From contig CAMUPC010000005.1 of assembly GCA_947090545.1 (NCBI GenBank), positions 1-49,793 on the forward strand: 49,793 nucleotides of DNA, read 5' to 3'. The notes beneath the pieces are model-generated. The model did no database searches. It was not told where the DNA came from and saw only the letters and a program-made list of their open reading frames with translations. Below, piece after piece: positions 7,397 to 16,709 of the stretch (position 1 is the first letter of the stretch; each line of letters opens with the position of its first letter). The DNA is from an uncultured Eubacterium sp. GTDB taxonomy: Bacteria; Bacillota; Clostridia; Lachnospirales; Lachnospiraceae. The position numbers and the translations under genes are program-made.

Positions 7397-9928
7397 ATGA
7401 ACATTGCATTTGACGCAGTGGCAATCTTAGGGCCAATGAGTAAAGACCGCGGCATAGGCAATTATGCCTACAGCCAGTTTCGGGCGATGATAGAGCAGGA
7501 CGGGCAAAATACGTATTATTTTTTGAACCTGTTTGAAGCGTTTTCTATGGAGGGTGCTGTCAGTAAAGGGAATGTTGTGGATATATATTTTTATACAGGC
7601 AAAAACCATGAGCTGATCTCAGATGAGGCGTATCAGGATATTTACGGTGATATCATAAAGAAATTTATCAGGGAAAACCAGATTGATGTCTTTTATATTA
7701 CGTCCCCTTTCGATTTGCATGTGACACCGTACCAAAAAGAGTGGTTTGAAGGGGCCAGGACGGTTGCAACAGTGTACGACATTATACCTTATGTATGGAA
7801 AAAGAAGTATTTGTCAGATAAGGCGACGTATGACCGTTATATGAAGTGTGTACAGATGCTGCGCTGGGTAGACGAGTATTTCGCTATTTCACAGAGTGTA
7901 AAGGAAGATATGGTTTCTTACTTGGATTTTCCGAAGCAGCGGATTCATGTGGTCTATGGGGCGGCAGATCCTGATATTTACCGGCGCGTTTCTATGACGG
8001 CACAGGAGACACAGGAGCTGTTTGAACGTTTTCAGATCCGGGGCAGATATATGATGTGCACAGGAGGAGATGATGGCCGCAAAAACATTGCGGGGCTGAT
8101 TCAAGCCTATTCTAAAATACGCAGGGAACTGCTGGAGGCATATCAGTTGGTTATTGTATGCAAGCTTTCTCCTGCATCGTTGAAAAGATACAGCCAGATT
8201 ATTCAGGAATACAGGCTGGAGGGGCGTGTCATACTGACCAATTTTGTATCTGTACAGGATCTGGTTCGGCTGTACAACAAGGCATCCTTGCTTGTGTTCC
8301 CATCCTTATATGAAGGTTTTGGGCTGCCTGTTTTAGAGGCATGGATGTGTGGGCTGCCTGTGCTGACTTCCAATAATTCCAGCCTTGGCGAAATTGGAAA
8401 AGGCGCTGCGGTGCTTGTAAACGCAGAATGTTCCGCATCTATTGCAGGCGGCATTAATTATGCGCTGACAGAAGCAGACTGGGAGACACTGTGCAAAAAT
8501 GCAGAAAAAAGGCTGGAGCTGTTTTGCTGGGAGTCGGTTGTGCGCAAAGCGCTGCCGGTGATTCATTCTATGAAAATAACAGGTAAACAGCCAAAGAAGC
8601 TGCCAGAGGTAAAAAAGATCGCTATGTTTACGCCGCTGCCGCCGGTACAGTCTGGAATTGCAGACTACAGTGCGGACATTCTTTCGGAATTGGAAGCCGA
8701 ATTTGAGATCGACGTCTATATTGACAGGTACAGTGCGGATTTTAAGGAGAGCGGGCGTATCCATATTTATCCGGCAGGGCTGTTTGATAAAAAAAGAGGC
8801 GAATATGACAGGATCGTCTACCAGGTTGGGAATTCCCTGTACCATGCCTATATGTTTCCGTATATTAAAAAATATCCAGGGCTGGTGGTGCTTCACGACT
8901 ATAACTTGAAAAATGTGCTGGAAGCGATGTATTTGTATGAGTCGAAGCAGCCAAAGGCATTTATGCGGCATCTGAGGGAAGACTACAGCAAGGCAGCAGC
9001 CGAAGGCTATATGCAGCGCTTAAATACGCCGTATACAGAAAAATTTGAGGTCAATGGGTTTGTCACGAATTATGCGGAAAAGATCATTGTACACAGCCTG
9101 TATGCGAAGAAAAAGCTGCTGTTAAAAAATATCGACAGGCATGTTTGTGTGATACCGCATTATGCAGTTGTGGGGCAGGAACAAAATGCAGGGATGCAGC
9201 AGGATGGGCCGGCTGAACGAAAGGGCGGAATGAAAAAGACGGGCAGCTTCGTGTTTGCCGCTTTTGGGCATATCCATGAGTCTAAGAGGATTATTCCTGC
9301 ATTACACGCATTCGGGCGTATTTGCAGGGAACAGCCGGGCAGAAACCTGAAATTTCATTTTGTGGGCAAGATGGCTCCAGAGCTTCGGGATGCATTTGAG
9401 GAAACATTGCGTGGCTATGATTTAAAAGAGCGTGTTTGTGTGACAGGATATGTGCCGCTGGAGCGTTTTTTAGCGTATCTTGACCAGGCAGATGCCTGCG
9501 TGAACCTGAGGTACCCTTACCATGGGGAATCCAGCGGAAGCTTTATGCGGGAGCTGGCAAAAGGAAAGTGTGTGATTGTAAACCGGATTGGCAGCTTTGG
9601 CGAAGTGCCAAAAGAAGCCTGCCTGATGATTCCAAATGTAGAAAAAATGGACAAAGAGGAAGAGGTTTCAGCGATTTACCAGGCGATGAAGCTTGCTATG
9701 GATGATTCTGTGCGGGAAGCAATACAGTTTCAGGCATTAGAATATGCACGGGAATATCTGGACCTGAAAAAAGTTGGGAAACAGTATGTGCGGGCAATCA
9801 AGGAAAAAGCGGAGAAAAAAGGGCTGGATGAAAAGAAGCTGAAACTGTTTGCACAAACGTGCATTGGCAATGATACGGACGATGAAATAGAACAATTGGC
9901 AGAAACGCTGGCGTATGCTTACGAGTGA
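7397..9928 (+). CDS. Bidomain glycosyltransferase (two tandem GT4 modules)
   Basis: An 843-residue fusion of two GT-B enzymes. Module 1 (about 1-400) begins MNIAFDAVAILGPMSKDRG and has the E-x7-E motif in LYEGFGLPVLEAWMCGLPV. Module 2 (about 410-800) begins KIAMFTPLPPVQSGIADYS and has the looser donor motif RYPYHGESSGSFMRELAKG. A short Lys-rich tail follows. GGGGGAGG lies just upstream of the ATG at 7397; earlier in-frame codons overlap the methyltransferase gene. Such fusions often build a disaccharide repeat by alternating transfer. With only GDP-rhamnose made nearby, module 1 could be a rhamnosyltransferase. A 69-nt gap without visible signals follows. Confidence 0.87.
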   Translation: MNIAFDAVAILGPMSKDRGIGNYAYSQFRAMIEQDGQNTYYFLNLFEAFSMEGAVSKGNVVDIYFYTGKNHELISDEAYQDIYGDIIKKFIRENQIDVFYITSPFDLHVTPYQKEWFEGARTVATVYDIIPYVWKKKYLSDKATYDRYMKCVQMLRWVDEYFAISQSVKEDMVSYLDFPKQRIHVVYGAADPDIYRRVSMTAQETQELFERFQIRGRYMMCTGGDDGRKNIAGLIQAYSKIRRELLEAYQLVIVCKLSPASLKRYSQIIQEYRLEGRVILTNFVSVQDLVRLYNKASLLVFPSLYEGFGLPVLEAWMCGLPVLTSNNSSLGEIGKGAAVLVNAECSASIAGGINYALTEADWETLCKNAEKRLELFCWESVVRKALPVIHSMKITGKQPKKLPEVKKIAMFTPLPPVQSGIADYSADILSELEAEFEIDVYIDRYSADFKESGRIHIYPAGLFDKKRGEYDRIVYQVGNSLYHAYMFPYIKKYPGLVVLHDYNLKNVLEAMYLYESKQPKAFMRHLREDYSKAAAEGYMQRLNTPYTEKFEVNGFVTNYAEKIIVHSLYAKKKLLLKNIDRHVCVIPHYAVVGQEQNAGMQQDGPAERKGGMKKTGSFVFAAFGHIHESKRIIPALHAFGRICREQPGRNLKFHFVGKMAPELRDAFEETLRGYDLKERVCVTGYVPLERFLAYLDQADACVNLRYPYHGESSGSFMRELAKGKCVIVNRIGSFGEVPKEACLMIPNVEKMDKEEEVSAIYQAMKLAMDDSVREAIQFQALEYAREYLDLKKVGKQYVRAIKEKAEKKGLDEKKLKLFAQTCIGNDTDDEIEQLAETLAYAYE

Positions 9929-9997
9929 TAGTTGTACGAGGAAAAATGAAGAATACAGTTAGATTTTGCAAGTAATCTGATAAAGGAGAAGCATAAA

Positions 9998-11041
9998 ATG
10001 AAACAAGCACTGATTACCGGCATTACCGGACAGGATGGTTCTTACCTGGCGGAACTGCTGCTGGAAAAAGGATACAAGGTATATGGGATTATGCGCAGAA
10101 AAAGCGTTGCCGATTATGGAAATGCTGCGCATATTAAGGAAAAGATCCATTTTATCTATGCAGATATGACAGATTTGGCATCACTTGTAAATGCTATGAA
10201 AATCGCACAGCCAGATGAGGTATACAATCTTGCGGCTCAGTCTTTTGTCGGAACAAGCTGGGAACAGCCGGTTGCAACGGCTCAAATTGATGCGCTAGGC
10301 GTTACGAACATGCTGGATGCGATACGTATGGTGAAGCCGGAGGCACGGTTTTATCAGGCGGCTACGTCTGAGATGTTTGGCAAAGTGCAGGAAATGCCGC
10401 AGACAGAGAGGACACCTTTTTATCCGCGAAGCCCGTACGGTGTGGCAAAACTATACGGCTACTGGATTACCAAGAATTATAGGGAGAGTTTTGGCATGTT
10501 TGCGTGCAGCGGTATTTTGTTTAATCATGAAAGCGAGCGAAGGGGAATGGAATTTGTTACCCGCAAGATTACTTATGCAGCTGCACGCATTAAACAGGGC
10601 GTACAGGAATGCCTGGAACTGGGCAATCTGGATGCGAAGCGGGACTGGGGACATGCGAAGGATTATGTTTATGCAATGTGGCTGCTTTTGCAGAATCAAA
10701 GGCCAGAGGATTATGTGATTGCAACAAATGAAACAAGGACTGTGCGGGAGTTTACGCAAGCTGCGTTTCAGTATGCAGGTATTTCGATTATTTGGGAAGG
10801 GGAAGGAATCCATGAGGTCGGAAAAGACAGTGACAGTGGGAAAATAGTTGTAAAAGTGAATCCAAAGTTTTTCCGTCCCGCGGAGGTGGAACTGTTATGG
10901 GGTAATCCAGAGAAGGCGGAAAAAGAGCTTGGGTGGAAGCGCAGAATTACATTTGAGCAGCTTGTGGAACGAATGGTGAAAAGTGACATGAGGCTTGTGG
11001 AAAAGCAGGTTCAGATGGAGGCGTTGTTATGCGGTCACTGA
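9998..11041 (+). CDS. gmd: GDP-mannose 4,6-dehydratase
   Basis: A 347-residue extended SDR that converts GDP-D-mannose to GDP-4-dehydro-6-deoxy-D-mannose. It has an N-terminal NADP site GITGQDGSYLAELLLEKGY, the ATSEMFG motif, the catalytic YxxxK in SPYGVAKLYG, and the FNHESERRG block typical of Gmd. AAGGAGAAG precedes the ATG. The last 13 nt overlap the reductase gene, so both steps to GDP-D-rhamnose are coupled. The GDP-mannose supply genes (manB/manC) are not in the window. Confidence 0.95.
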   Translation: MKQALITGITGQDGSYLAELLLEKGYKVYGIMRRKSVADYGNAAHIKEKIHFIYADMTDLASLVNAMKIAQPDEVYNLAAQSFVGTSWEQPVATAQIDALGVTNMLDAIRMVKPEARFYQAATSEMFGKVQEMPQTERTPFYPRSPYGVAKLYGYWITKNYRESFGMFACSGILFNHESERRGMEFVTRKITYAAARIKQGVQECLELGNLDAKRDWGHAKDYVYAMWLLLQNQRPEDYVIATNETRTVREFTQAAFQYAGISIIWEGEGIHEVGKDSDSGKIVVKVNPKFFRPAEVELLWGNPEKAEKELGWKRRITFEQLVERMVKSDMRLVEKQVQMEALLCGH

Positions 11042-11994
11042 TTATTGGGGGAGCAGGTTTTGTCGGAAAATATCTGGTGCGGCATTTGCTGGAGCTGGGC
11101 CATGAGGCCATCGTTACGAAGCTGCCGTCAGAGAAGATCGACAACGCCATGGAAGATGCAAAATTTTATGATCTGGATATTTTGAATAAGGAGGCAGTGT
11201 CAGAGCTTTTGGATGAGACTTTGCCGGACCTGATTTTTCACCTCGCAGCACAAAGTTCAGTGTCCAGGGCATGGAATAATCCGCAGCAGACGATTGATGT
11301 CAATATCAAAGGCAGTACAAATGTGCTGGACGGGATACGCAGTATGGGTAAAAAATCACGTATCCTTCTGGTTGGTTCTGGAGAGGAGTATGGGAGCGTT
11401 TTACCATCGGAAATACCAGTACGGGAGACAAATTCATTAAGGCCGGATAATGTTTATGCCGCAACAAAAGCCTGCCAGAATATGATCGGCAGGATTTATG
11501 CACAGGCATATGGGATGGATCTTGTGATGGTACGGGCATTTAACCATATCGGTCCAGACCAGAGTCCGGTATTTGCCGCAGCGGATTTTTGCAGGCAGAC
11601 GGCGTTGATTGAAGCAGGAATGCAGGATGCAGTGATACGGGTGGGCAACCTGGAGGCGAGACGGGACTTTACGGATGTAAGGGACGTAGTCCGTGCTTAT
11701 GCGCTTCTGGCTGAACAGGGACAGGCAGGCGAGACATACAATGTCGGAAGTGGACATGCGGTGAGCATTGGCGACGTCTTAAAGCTTGTTTTGGAGCAGT
11801 CTGCTGTAAAGATTCAGGTGGAAGTAGATAAGCAAAGGCTGCGCCCGGTTGATGTGCCGGTTATGGAGGCAGATGTGAGAAAGGTATGGCGTGATGTTGG
11901 GTGGAAAGCGCAGATACGGCTGGAGCAGACGATTGAGGATATGGTGGAATATTGGCGGAAGGTGATTGATAGTTGGAAAGGCTTGAAAATATAA
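11029..11994 (+). CDS. rmd: GDP-6-deoxy-D-mannose (GDP-D-rhamnose) reductase
   Basis: A 321-residue extended SDR. It has the N-terminal IIGGAGFVGKYL Rossmann motif, GSGEEYG, catalytic YxxxK in NVYAATKACQN, AFNHIGPDQSP and ARRDFTDVRDVVRAY, a combination typical of Rmd. It reduces the Gmd product at C4, giving GDP-D-rhamnose (or GDP-6-deoxytalose for close relatives). It overlaps gmd by 13 nt. The next gene starts 2 nt after its stop. A GDP-fucose synthase (Fcl) is the alternative, but Fcl carries an epimerase-specific C-terminus that I do not see here. Confidence 0.87.
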   Translation: MRSLIIGGAGFVGKYLVRHLLELGHEAIVTKLPSEKIDNAMEDAKFYDLDILNKEAVSELLDETLPDLIFHLAAQSSVSRAWNNPQQTIDVNIKGSTNVLDGIRSMGKKSRILLVGSGEEYGSVLPSEIPVRETNSLRPDNVYAATKACQNMIGRIYAQAYGMDLVMVRAFNHIGPDQSPVFAAADFCRQTALIEAGMQDAVIRVGNLEARRDFTDVRDVVRAYALLAEQGQAGETYNVGSGHAVSIGDVLKLVLEQSAVKIQVEVDKQRLRPVDVPVMEADVRKVWRDVGWKAQIRLEQTIEDMVEYWRKVIDSWKGLKI

Positions 11995-11995
11995 A

Positions 11996-13813
11996 ATGAG
12001 AAGTGTTTTAATGTCGATTCTGTTATTCATTATTCCATTGCTGGTGGCGGGAGGAATAATTTATAACAAAAATATAAGTAAAAGAGATAAAGGCATACGT
12101 TGCATTTTCACGCTGATTATTGTGAATATTATCGGAATGATTTTCCAATTTTGCTATCAAAAGTCGTGGTCATTTTATGAATACAGTTTATTATATACAA
12201 TTATTTCTATTATAGTGACAGTGTTGATTTTGCCTCTGATATATAAAGAAATATTAAATATGGAGCGAATTTTATTTTTGTTCTGTCTGATAGCCATATC
12301 CGTTGCGATTTATTCAATCCTTACGCATGGGCAGGCAAATATTCATTCGGATGCAGCAACAGCTACGATTTTGGCACAATGTCAAGTCAAGAACAGAAAT
12401 TTTTTTCCAGATAAATGGTGTTATGCAAATGGAGAAATATGGGTGCTTGGTTTAAATTTATTTGTTATGCCTTTTTCTGTTTTGCTGCAAAATCAGAGTT
12501 TGGCGAGAATGCTTGGTTCTGTATGTATAACGATAATCGTTTTAATTGTAATGTATTATCATAGCCGGAAAATGTTTGATAATCAATCATGGATGTTAAG
12601 CCTGCCTATATTATTGCTTTATTTGAGAGGTACCTTAGATGTGGTCTTATATCAGGCTGTTTATATAGGACAGATGCTCTGGATCGTGGTAACTTGCATG
12701 ATGGCTTCAATGATCTTTTATGGGAAACGGCAAAAGAGATTTCTCTTTTGCTTTGCTATCCTAATGATACTATTATGCATGGGAAGCATAAGGCAGATTG
12801 CAGAAAATACAATTCCTTTATGGGGAACCTGCATGATATTACTATATATTCGAAATAAGAATGCAAGAAGGATAGAAGATTGTAAAGGTGATTTAAAGCA
12901 GGCAGTTTTTATATCGGTTATATTACTGGTACCTTCATTGATAGGATTAGAATTTTATAAAATACTTTGTAATAGGTGTTTCGTGGTTGATACAGGAGCA
13001 AATGGCCTACAGTTTGCAATGGATTTGTCCGATTGCTGGAATAACTTAAGCGCTGTTTTTATTAATATTTTTCAGAATTTTGGATTTGCAGGAGGCGTTG
13101 GATTATTTTCCTTAGATGGAATCCGAAATTTGATTTCTATTGTCGCTTGTGTATTCACGGTATTTATTGTGCCAGTTCTCCAGTTTATTACAATAAAAGA
13201 AGAAAAAGAAAATGTAGTTTTCTTTTATATTTTTGGGGTGCTGCACAATTTTATTATGTTTTTGATGGTGGCGTTTTGCGGCAAAACGGTAGAAAGGTAT
13301 ATGCTGACATCCATTTTTGTTAATATTATTATTTCATCACAGTATGTAACAAGACATTGGTTGAAACAAGTGGATTTGCAAAAAATCGCAATCACAATTT
13401 GTTTTGTAGCGGTGTCTTCTGTTCAATGTATTACCTTGTTAATGCAAAGTTCAGGGTGGCAGGAAGATGTGGGAGCTCGAAAAGAATTCGTTCAAGAATT
13501 AATTAACAAGGGGTTACGTAAAGGATATGCTTCGTATTGGAATGCTTATACAAATGAAGTGTATTCAGATTTGCAGTTACAAATTGGTGGTATTAATGTA
13601 TATGAAAATAGTATTGCGCCTTACTACTGGCTGGTTGATTCAGAGGTATTTCAAGTGGAAGACGAAAGTACTTTTTTGCTGTTATCACAAGAAGAAAAAG
13701 ATACATTAGGCGGTAATATTTCAGGGTTATTTGGGGAACCAAAGGAAGAATTCTCTATTGGTGGAATGTATGTTTTTGTTTTTGGTTATGACATTATAAA
13801 AAACGCAGATTGA
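11996..13813 (+). CDS. GT-C-like multispanning membrane glycosyltransferase
   Basis: A 605-residue protein with roughly eleven or more hydrophobic segments up to about residue 480 and a soluble C-terminal tail. After the third or fourth segment an acidic loop NIHSDAATATILAQCQ fits the catalytic first outer loop of GT-C enzymes, which use polyprenyl-phosphate sugars outside the membrane. The tail (GYASYWNAYTNEVYSD ... FVFGYDII) resembles the tail of the membrane protein at 27452-29020, so the two are paralogues. The gene is visibly more AT-rich than gmd/rmd before it, suggesting a separate origin. Its substrate is unknown. Confidence 0.65.
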   Translation: MRSVLMSILLFIIPLLVAGGIIYNKNISKRDKGIRCIFTLIIVNIIGMIFQFCYQKSWSFYEYSLLYTIISIIVTVLILPLIYKEILNMERILFLFCLIAISVAIYSILTHGQANIHSDAATATILAQCQVKNRNFFPDKWCYANGEIWVLGLNLFVMPFSVLLQNQSLARMLGSVCITIIVLIVMYYHSRKMFDNQSWMLSLPILLLYLRGTLDVVLYQAVYIGQMLWIVVTCMMASMIFYGKRQKRFLFCFAILMILLCMGSIRQIAENTIPLWGTCMILLYIRNKNARRIEDCKGDLKQAVFISVILLVPSLIGLEFYKILCNRCFVVDTGANGLQFAMDLSDCWNNLSAVFINIFQNFGFAGGVGLFSLDGIRNLISIVACVFTVFIVPVLQFITIKEEKENVVFFYIFGVLHNFIMFLMVAFCGKTVERYMLTSIFVNIIISSQYVTRHWLKQVDLQKIAITICFVAVSSVQCITLLMQSSGWQEDVGARKEFVQELINKGLRKGYASYWNAYTNEVYSDLQLQIGGINVYENSIAPYYWLVDSEVFQVEDESTFLLLSQEEKDTLGGNISGLFGEPKEEFSIGGMYVFVFGYDIIKNAD

Positions 13814-13855
13814 TCCTGAGATCGAAGTGATAGGAATAAGGCACAGGGGGAAAAT

Positions 13856-14788
13856 ATGTTTCATAGTCGTAAAAAAATGCTCATGAGAGATATCAAGGAA
13901 AACGTACTCATTGATAACACGAAATGCGGTTTTTGTGGATGCAGAAAATTTAATGTATTAAAACAATATTCGGAAAAACCGGATATATTTTTTATCAAAT
14001 GTAAAAAATGTGGGGCGGTTACTTATAATAAGTTGTATTCTCAGGAAGCTCTTGACAAATTGTATGCAGATTATCATTATTTTTCAGAAAATAATACATA
14101 TGCAGTTACATTTTATGGTACGGACAGATTTGCAAGGCATTTAAGCAAATTTGTTGATTTTACAGAAAGAAACAAGATAAAGATACTGGATTTTGGCGGT
14201 GGTGATGGAACATTGTCCTATTTTACAGCAAAACAAATAAAAAAGAAGAATCCAGAAATGTCTATAGAGATTACAGTAGTTGATTACTGTAAAGAATTGT
14301 ACTGCCCTGATGATGCAACTGGTATTACTATGAAAAACATTTTTCCGATTCATGCAGTAGAGGAGGAGTATGATTTTATTATTGCAAGTGCGATTATTGA
14401 GCATTTATTAGAATTATCACTGGATATAAAAAAGATATTTTCGTGTTTGCGAGTGGGAGGATATGCTTATTTTCGAACACCATATATGTATCCATTATGG
14501 CGGGAATTACAAAAAATTGGCATAGATTATAACACATTATACCCTGAGCATATATGGGATTTAGGTGATAAATGGTACGCATTCCTGCCAACATACGTAA
14601 AGGATGGGAAGGCAGAGTTAGATCTGATTGTTTCTAAACCATCTATTGTGCAAAAGAGTTTTAGAAGCAATTTTTTAATAGCATTAGTGTCATATGCACT
14701 GAAAGCGCCATGGTATGTTTTTCATCGATGGCCATATGTAGGCGGATGGGAAGCTGTATATAAAAAGGTAGATAGGATAGATCGATGA
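13856..14788 (+). CDS. Class I SAM methyltransferase with N-terminal zinc ribbon
   Basis: A 310-residue protein. Residues about 23-52 hold two CxxC pairs (CGFCGC and CKKCG), a zinc-ribbon N-terminus seen in sugar C- and N-methyltransferases. The Rossmann domain has motif I ILDFGGGDGTLSY, and SAIIEHLLEL marks a later strand. AGGGGG lies 5 nt before the ATG. The stop overlaps the aminotransferase start (ATGA). A role in methylating a nucleotide or polymer sugar is inferred from context. The gene is AT-rich like its upstream neighbour. Confidence 0.75.
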   Translation: MFHSRKKMLMRDIKENVLIDNTKCGFCGCRKFNVLKQYSEKPDIFFIKCKKCGAVTYNKLYSQEALDKLYADYHYFSENNTYAVTFYGTDRFARHLSKFVDFTERNKIKILDFGGGDGTLSYFTAKQIKKKNPEMSIEITVVDYCKELYCPDDATGITMKNIFPIHAVEEEYDFIIASAIIEHLLELSLDIKKIFSCLRVGGYAYFRTPYMYPLWRELQKIGIDYNTLYPEHIWDLGDKWYAFLPTYVKDGKAELDLIVSKPSIVQKSFRSNFLIALVSYALKAPWYVFHRWPYVGGWEAVYKKVDRIDR

Positions 14789-15924
14789 TTAATTTTAATG
14801 AACCAATTTTAGTAGAAAATACTTTTCAATATGTAAGAGAGGCAATCAATAACAAAAAACTGAGTGGTGACGGTGAATTTACAAAACGGTGCAGTTACTG
14901 GCTGGAACGCTGGTGCGGCGTTAAACATGTTTTACTGACAACTTCCTGTACACATGCTATAGAGATGGCGGCGCTTCTTTCCGAGATCCAGCCAGGCGAT
15001 GAAGTCATTATGCCTGCCTATACGTTTGTATCGACGGCGGATGCCTTTGTATTGCGAGGAGCAAGCATAAGGTTTGTTGATATCCGCCCGGATACGATGA
15101 ATATAGATGAAACGCTGATCGAAGATGCGATTACGGAACGGACGAAAGCGATTGTCCCTGTCCATTATGCGGGAGTTGGATGTGAAATGGACACTATTAT
15201 GGATATTGCGCATAAGCACAGCCTTCTTGTAATTGAAGATGCAGCCCAAGGGGTTATGAGCACCTATAAGGGAAAAGCGCTTGGGGCTATCGGGGATTAT
15301 GGCTGCTTCAGCTTTCATGAGACAAAAAATTACAGTATGGGTGAAGGAGGGGCTATTGTTGTAAAGGATGGACAGAAAGCGGAGACGGCAGAAATTATCC
15401 GTGAAAAAGGGACAAACCGCAGTAAATTTTTTCGAGGGCAGATTGATAAATACACATGGGTAGAAGCAGGCTCCTCTTATCTTCCTAGCGAGTTGAATGC
15501 GGCATATTTGTGGGCGCAGTTGGAATGTGCGGATGAGATTTTTGACAACCGGATGAAAACCTGGAAGATATACAGAGAAGGGCTGCAGGGACTGGAAGCA
15601 GACGGAAGGATTGTGCTGCCTCATATTCCAGACAAATGCAGCCATAATGCACACATGTTTTATATAAAGACAGCTGGCATTGAGGAACGCACAAGCCTCA
15701 TTAAGTATATGAAATCAATAGGGATCAGCCTGGTGTTTCATTATATTCCACTGCATACGGCGCCGGCGGGAAAAAGATACGGCAGGTTTGTGGGAGAGGA
15801 TCAATATACAACGAGAGAGAGTGAAAGGCTTGTACGGCTACCGCTTTATTATGGGCTGAAAGAAATCGATGTGGAACGTGTGATAGGTGGGATACAGGAA
15901 TTTTATAAAAAGAATGGCAAATGA
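14785..15924 (+). CDS. wecE: dTDP-4-amino-4,6-dideoxygalactose transaminase (WecE/RffA family)
   Basis: A 379-residue PLP-dependent DegT/DnrJ/EryC1 aminotransferase very close to enterobacterial WecE through its whole length. Examples are GDEVIMPAYTFVSTADAFVLR, DTMNIDETLIEDAI, and the PLP lysine K181 in SFHETKNYS. It makes dTDP-4-amino-4,6-dideoxy-D-galactose (Fuc4N) from dTDP-4-keto-6-deoxyglucose and glutamate. The RmlA/RmlB enzymes that supply the substrate are not in the window. The ATG overlaps the previous stop and the next gene overlaps its own. It is not PseC: the WecE-specific blocks are intact. Confidence 0.93.
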   Translation: MINFNEPILVENTFQYVREAINNKKLSGDGEFTKRCSYWLERWCGVKHVLLTTSCTHAIEMAALLSEIQPGDEVIMPAYTFVSTADAFVLRGASIRFVDIRPDTMNIDETLIEDAITERTKAIVPVHYAGVGCEMDTIMDIAHKHSLLVIEDAAQGVMSTYKGKALGAIGDYGCFSFHETKNYSMGEGGAIVVKDGQKAETAEIIREKGTNRSKFFRGQIDKYTWVEAGSSYLPSELNAAYLWAQLECADEIFDNRMKTWKIYREGLQGLEADGRIVLPHIPDKCSHNAHMFYIKTAGIEERTSLIKYMKSIGISLVFHYIPLHTAPAGKRYGRFVGEDQYTTRESERLVRLPLYYGLKEIDVERVIGGIQEFYKKNGK

Positions 15925-16664
15925 AAGGTTACATGGTAATGAAAATCATTGATGCATTTTGGGAAAAAAGGAATCTAGGAGTCAGTGCGGCAGAAGCAGA
16001 AGCAGAACCATCTGACACTGTAAAAACGTTCCTGTCGGCACTGGAAAGGATCGACGCGTGCTATCAGGTAGTAAAGATACCGGCAGGAATGATGGAGCTG
16101 ATGTGGGCAGCAGAAGACCAGGGTTTTCGATACATAGAGACATCTGTCCATGTGACGCACGATCTGAAAAATATAAATCTTCCATCACTAATGGAAAGGC
16201 TGGACAAAAGTATTCAATATGAACCAATACTGGATGCAGAGATGGAGAACATGTTTGAAAATATCAGAAAAGGAATGTTTTGCACAGACCGGGTGTCACT
16301 CGATCCGCATTTTGAGGGCGGGCAGGCAGCAGACAGGTATATTGGGTGGATCAAAGATGAATTGGGCAGGGGGAGTGAGCTTTTTAAATATATCTACAGG
16401 GGGATGAGCGTCGGCTTTTTTGCTTTGAAACAGGTGGAAGCAGGTGTGTACTATCCTTTTCTTGCAGGAATCTATCCAGAGTATCAAAAAAATGTTTTTG
16501 GTGCAGTGTATCTTTATAAGCCACTTTTGGAAGCGAAAAAGAGAAATGGGAGAATGGTTTCTACCTATATTTCAACAAATAACAGCAGCGCCGTGCGGAT
16601 GCATGTGCAGTGTGGGTTTCAGTTTCGTGAGATTACCTACGTATATGTCAGGCACAAGCAGTAA
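15921..16664 (+). CDS. wecD: WecD-like dTDP-Fuc4N acetyltransferase (GNAT)
   Basis: A 247-residue GNAT protein directly coupled to the WecE gene, the same order of activities as in enterobacterial common antigen clusters. The N-terminal half (AFWEKRNLGVSAAEAEAE ... YIETSVHVTHDL) is the WecD-type substrate part. The GNAT core is C-terminal, with AGIYPEYQKNVFGAVYL and STNNSSAVRMHVQCGF before the last strand. It would N-acylate Fuc4N. ATGs at 15921, 15933 and 15939 are all possible; the first overlaps the wecE stop. Whether the acyl donor is acetyl-CoA or the acyl-ACP of the module that follows cannot be told. Confidence 0.72.
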   Translation: MKGYMVMKIIDAFWEKRNLGVSAAEAEAEPSDTVKTFLSALERIDACYQVVKIPAGMMELMWAAEDQGFRYIETSVHVTHDLKNINLPSLMERLDKSIQYEPILDAEMENMFENIRKGMFCTDRVSLDPHFEGGQAADRYIGWIKDELGRGSELFKYIYRGMSVGFFALKQVEAGVYYPFLAGIYPEYQKNVFGAVYLYKPLLEAKKRNGRMVSTYISTNNSSAVRMHVQCGFQFREITYVYVRHKQ

Positions 16665-16709
16665 TAAGTTTGGAAAGCATGAAAAGAGGGATGGAAGGAG
16701 TAGATATAT

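Noticed and set aside
14785-15924. PseC for the pseudaminic acid pathway
   Set aside because: Whole-length similarity is to WecE, including its specific blocks, and the gene sits with WecD-like and GDP-sugar genes, not with the flagellar island.
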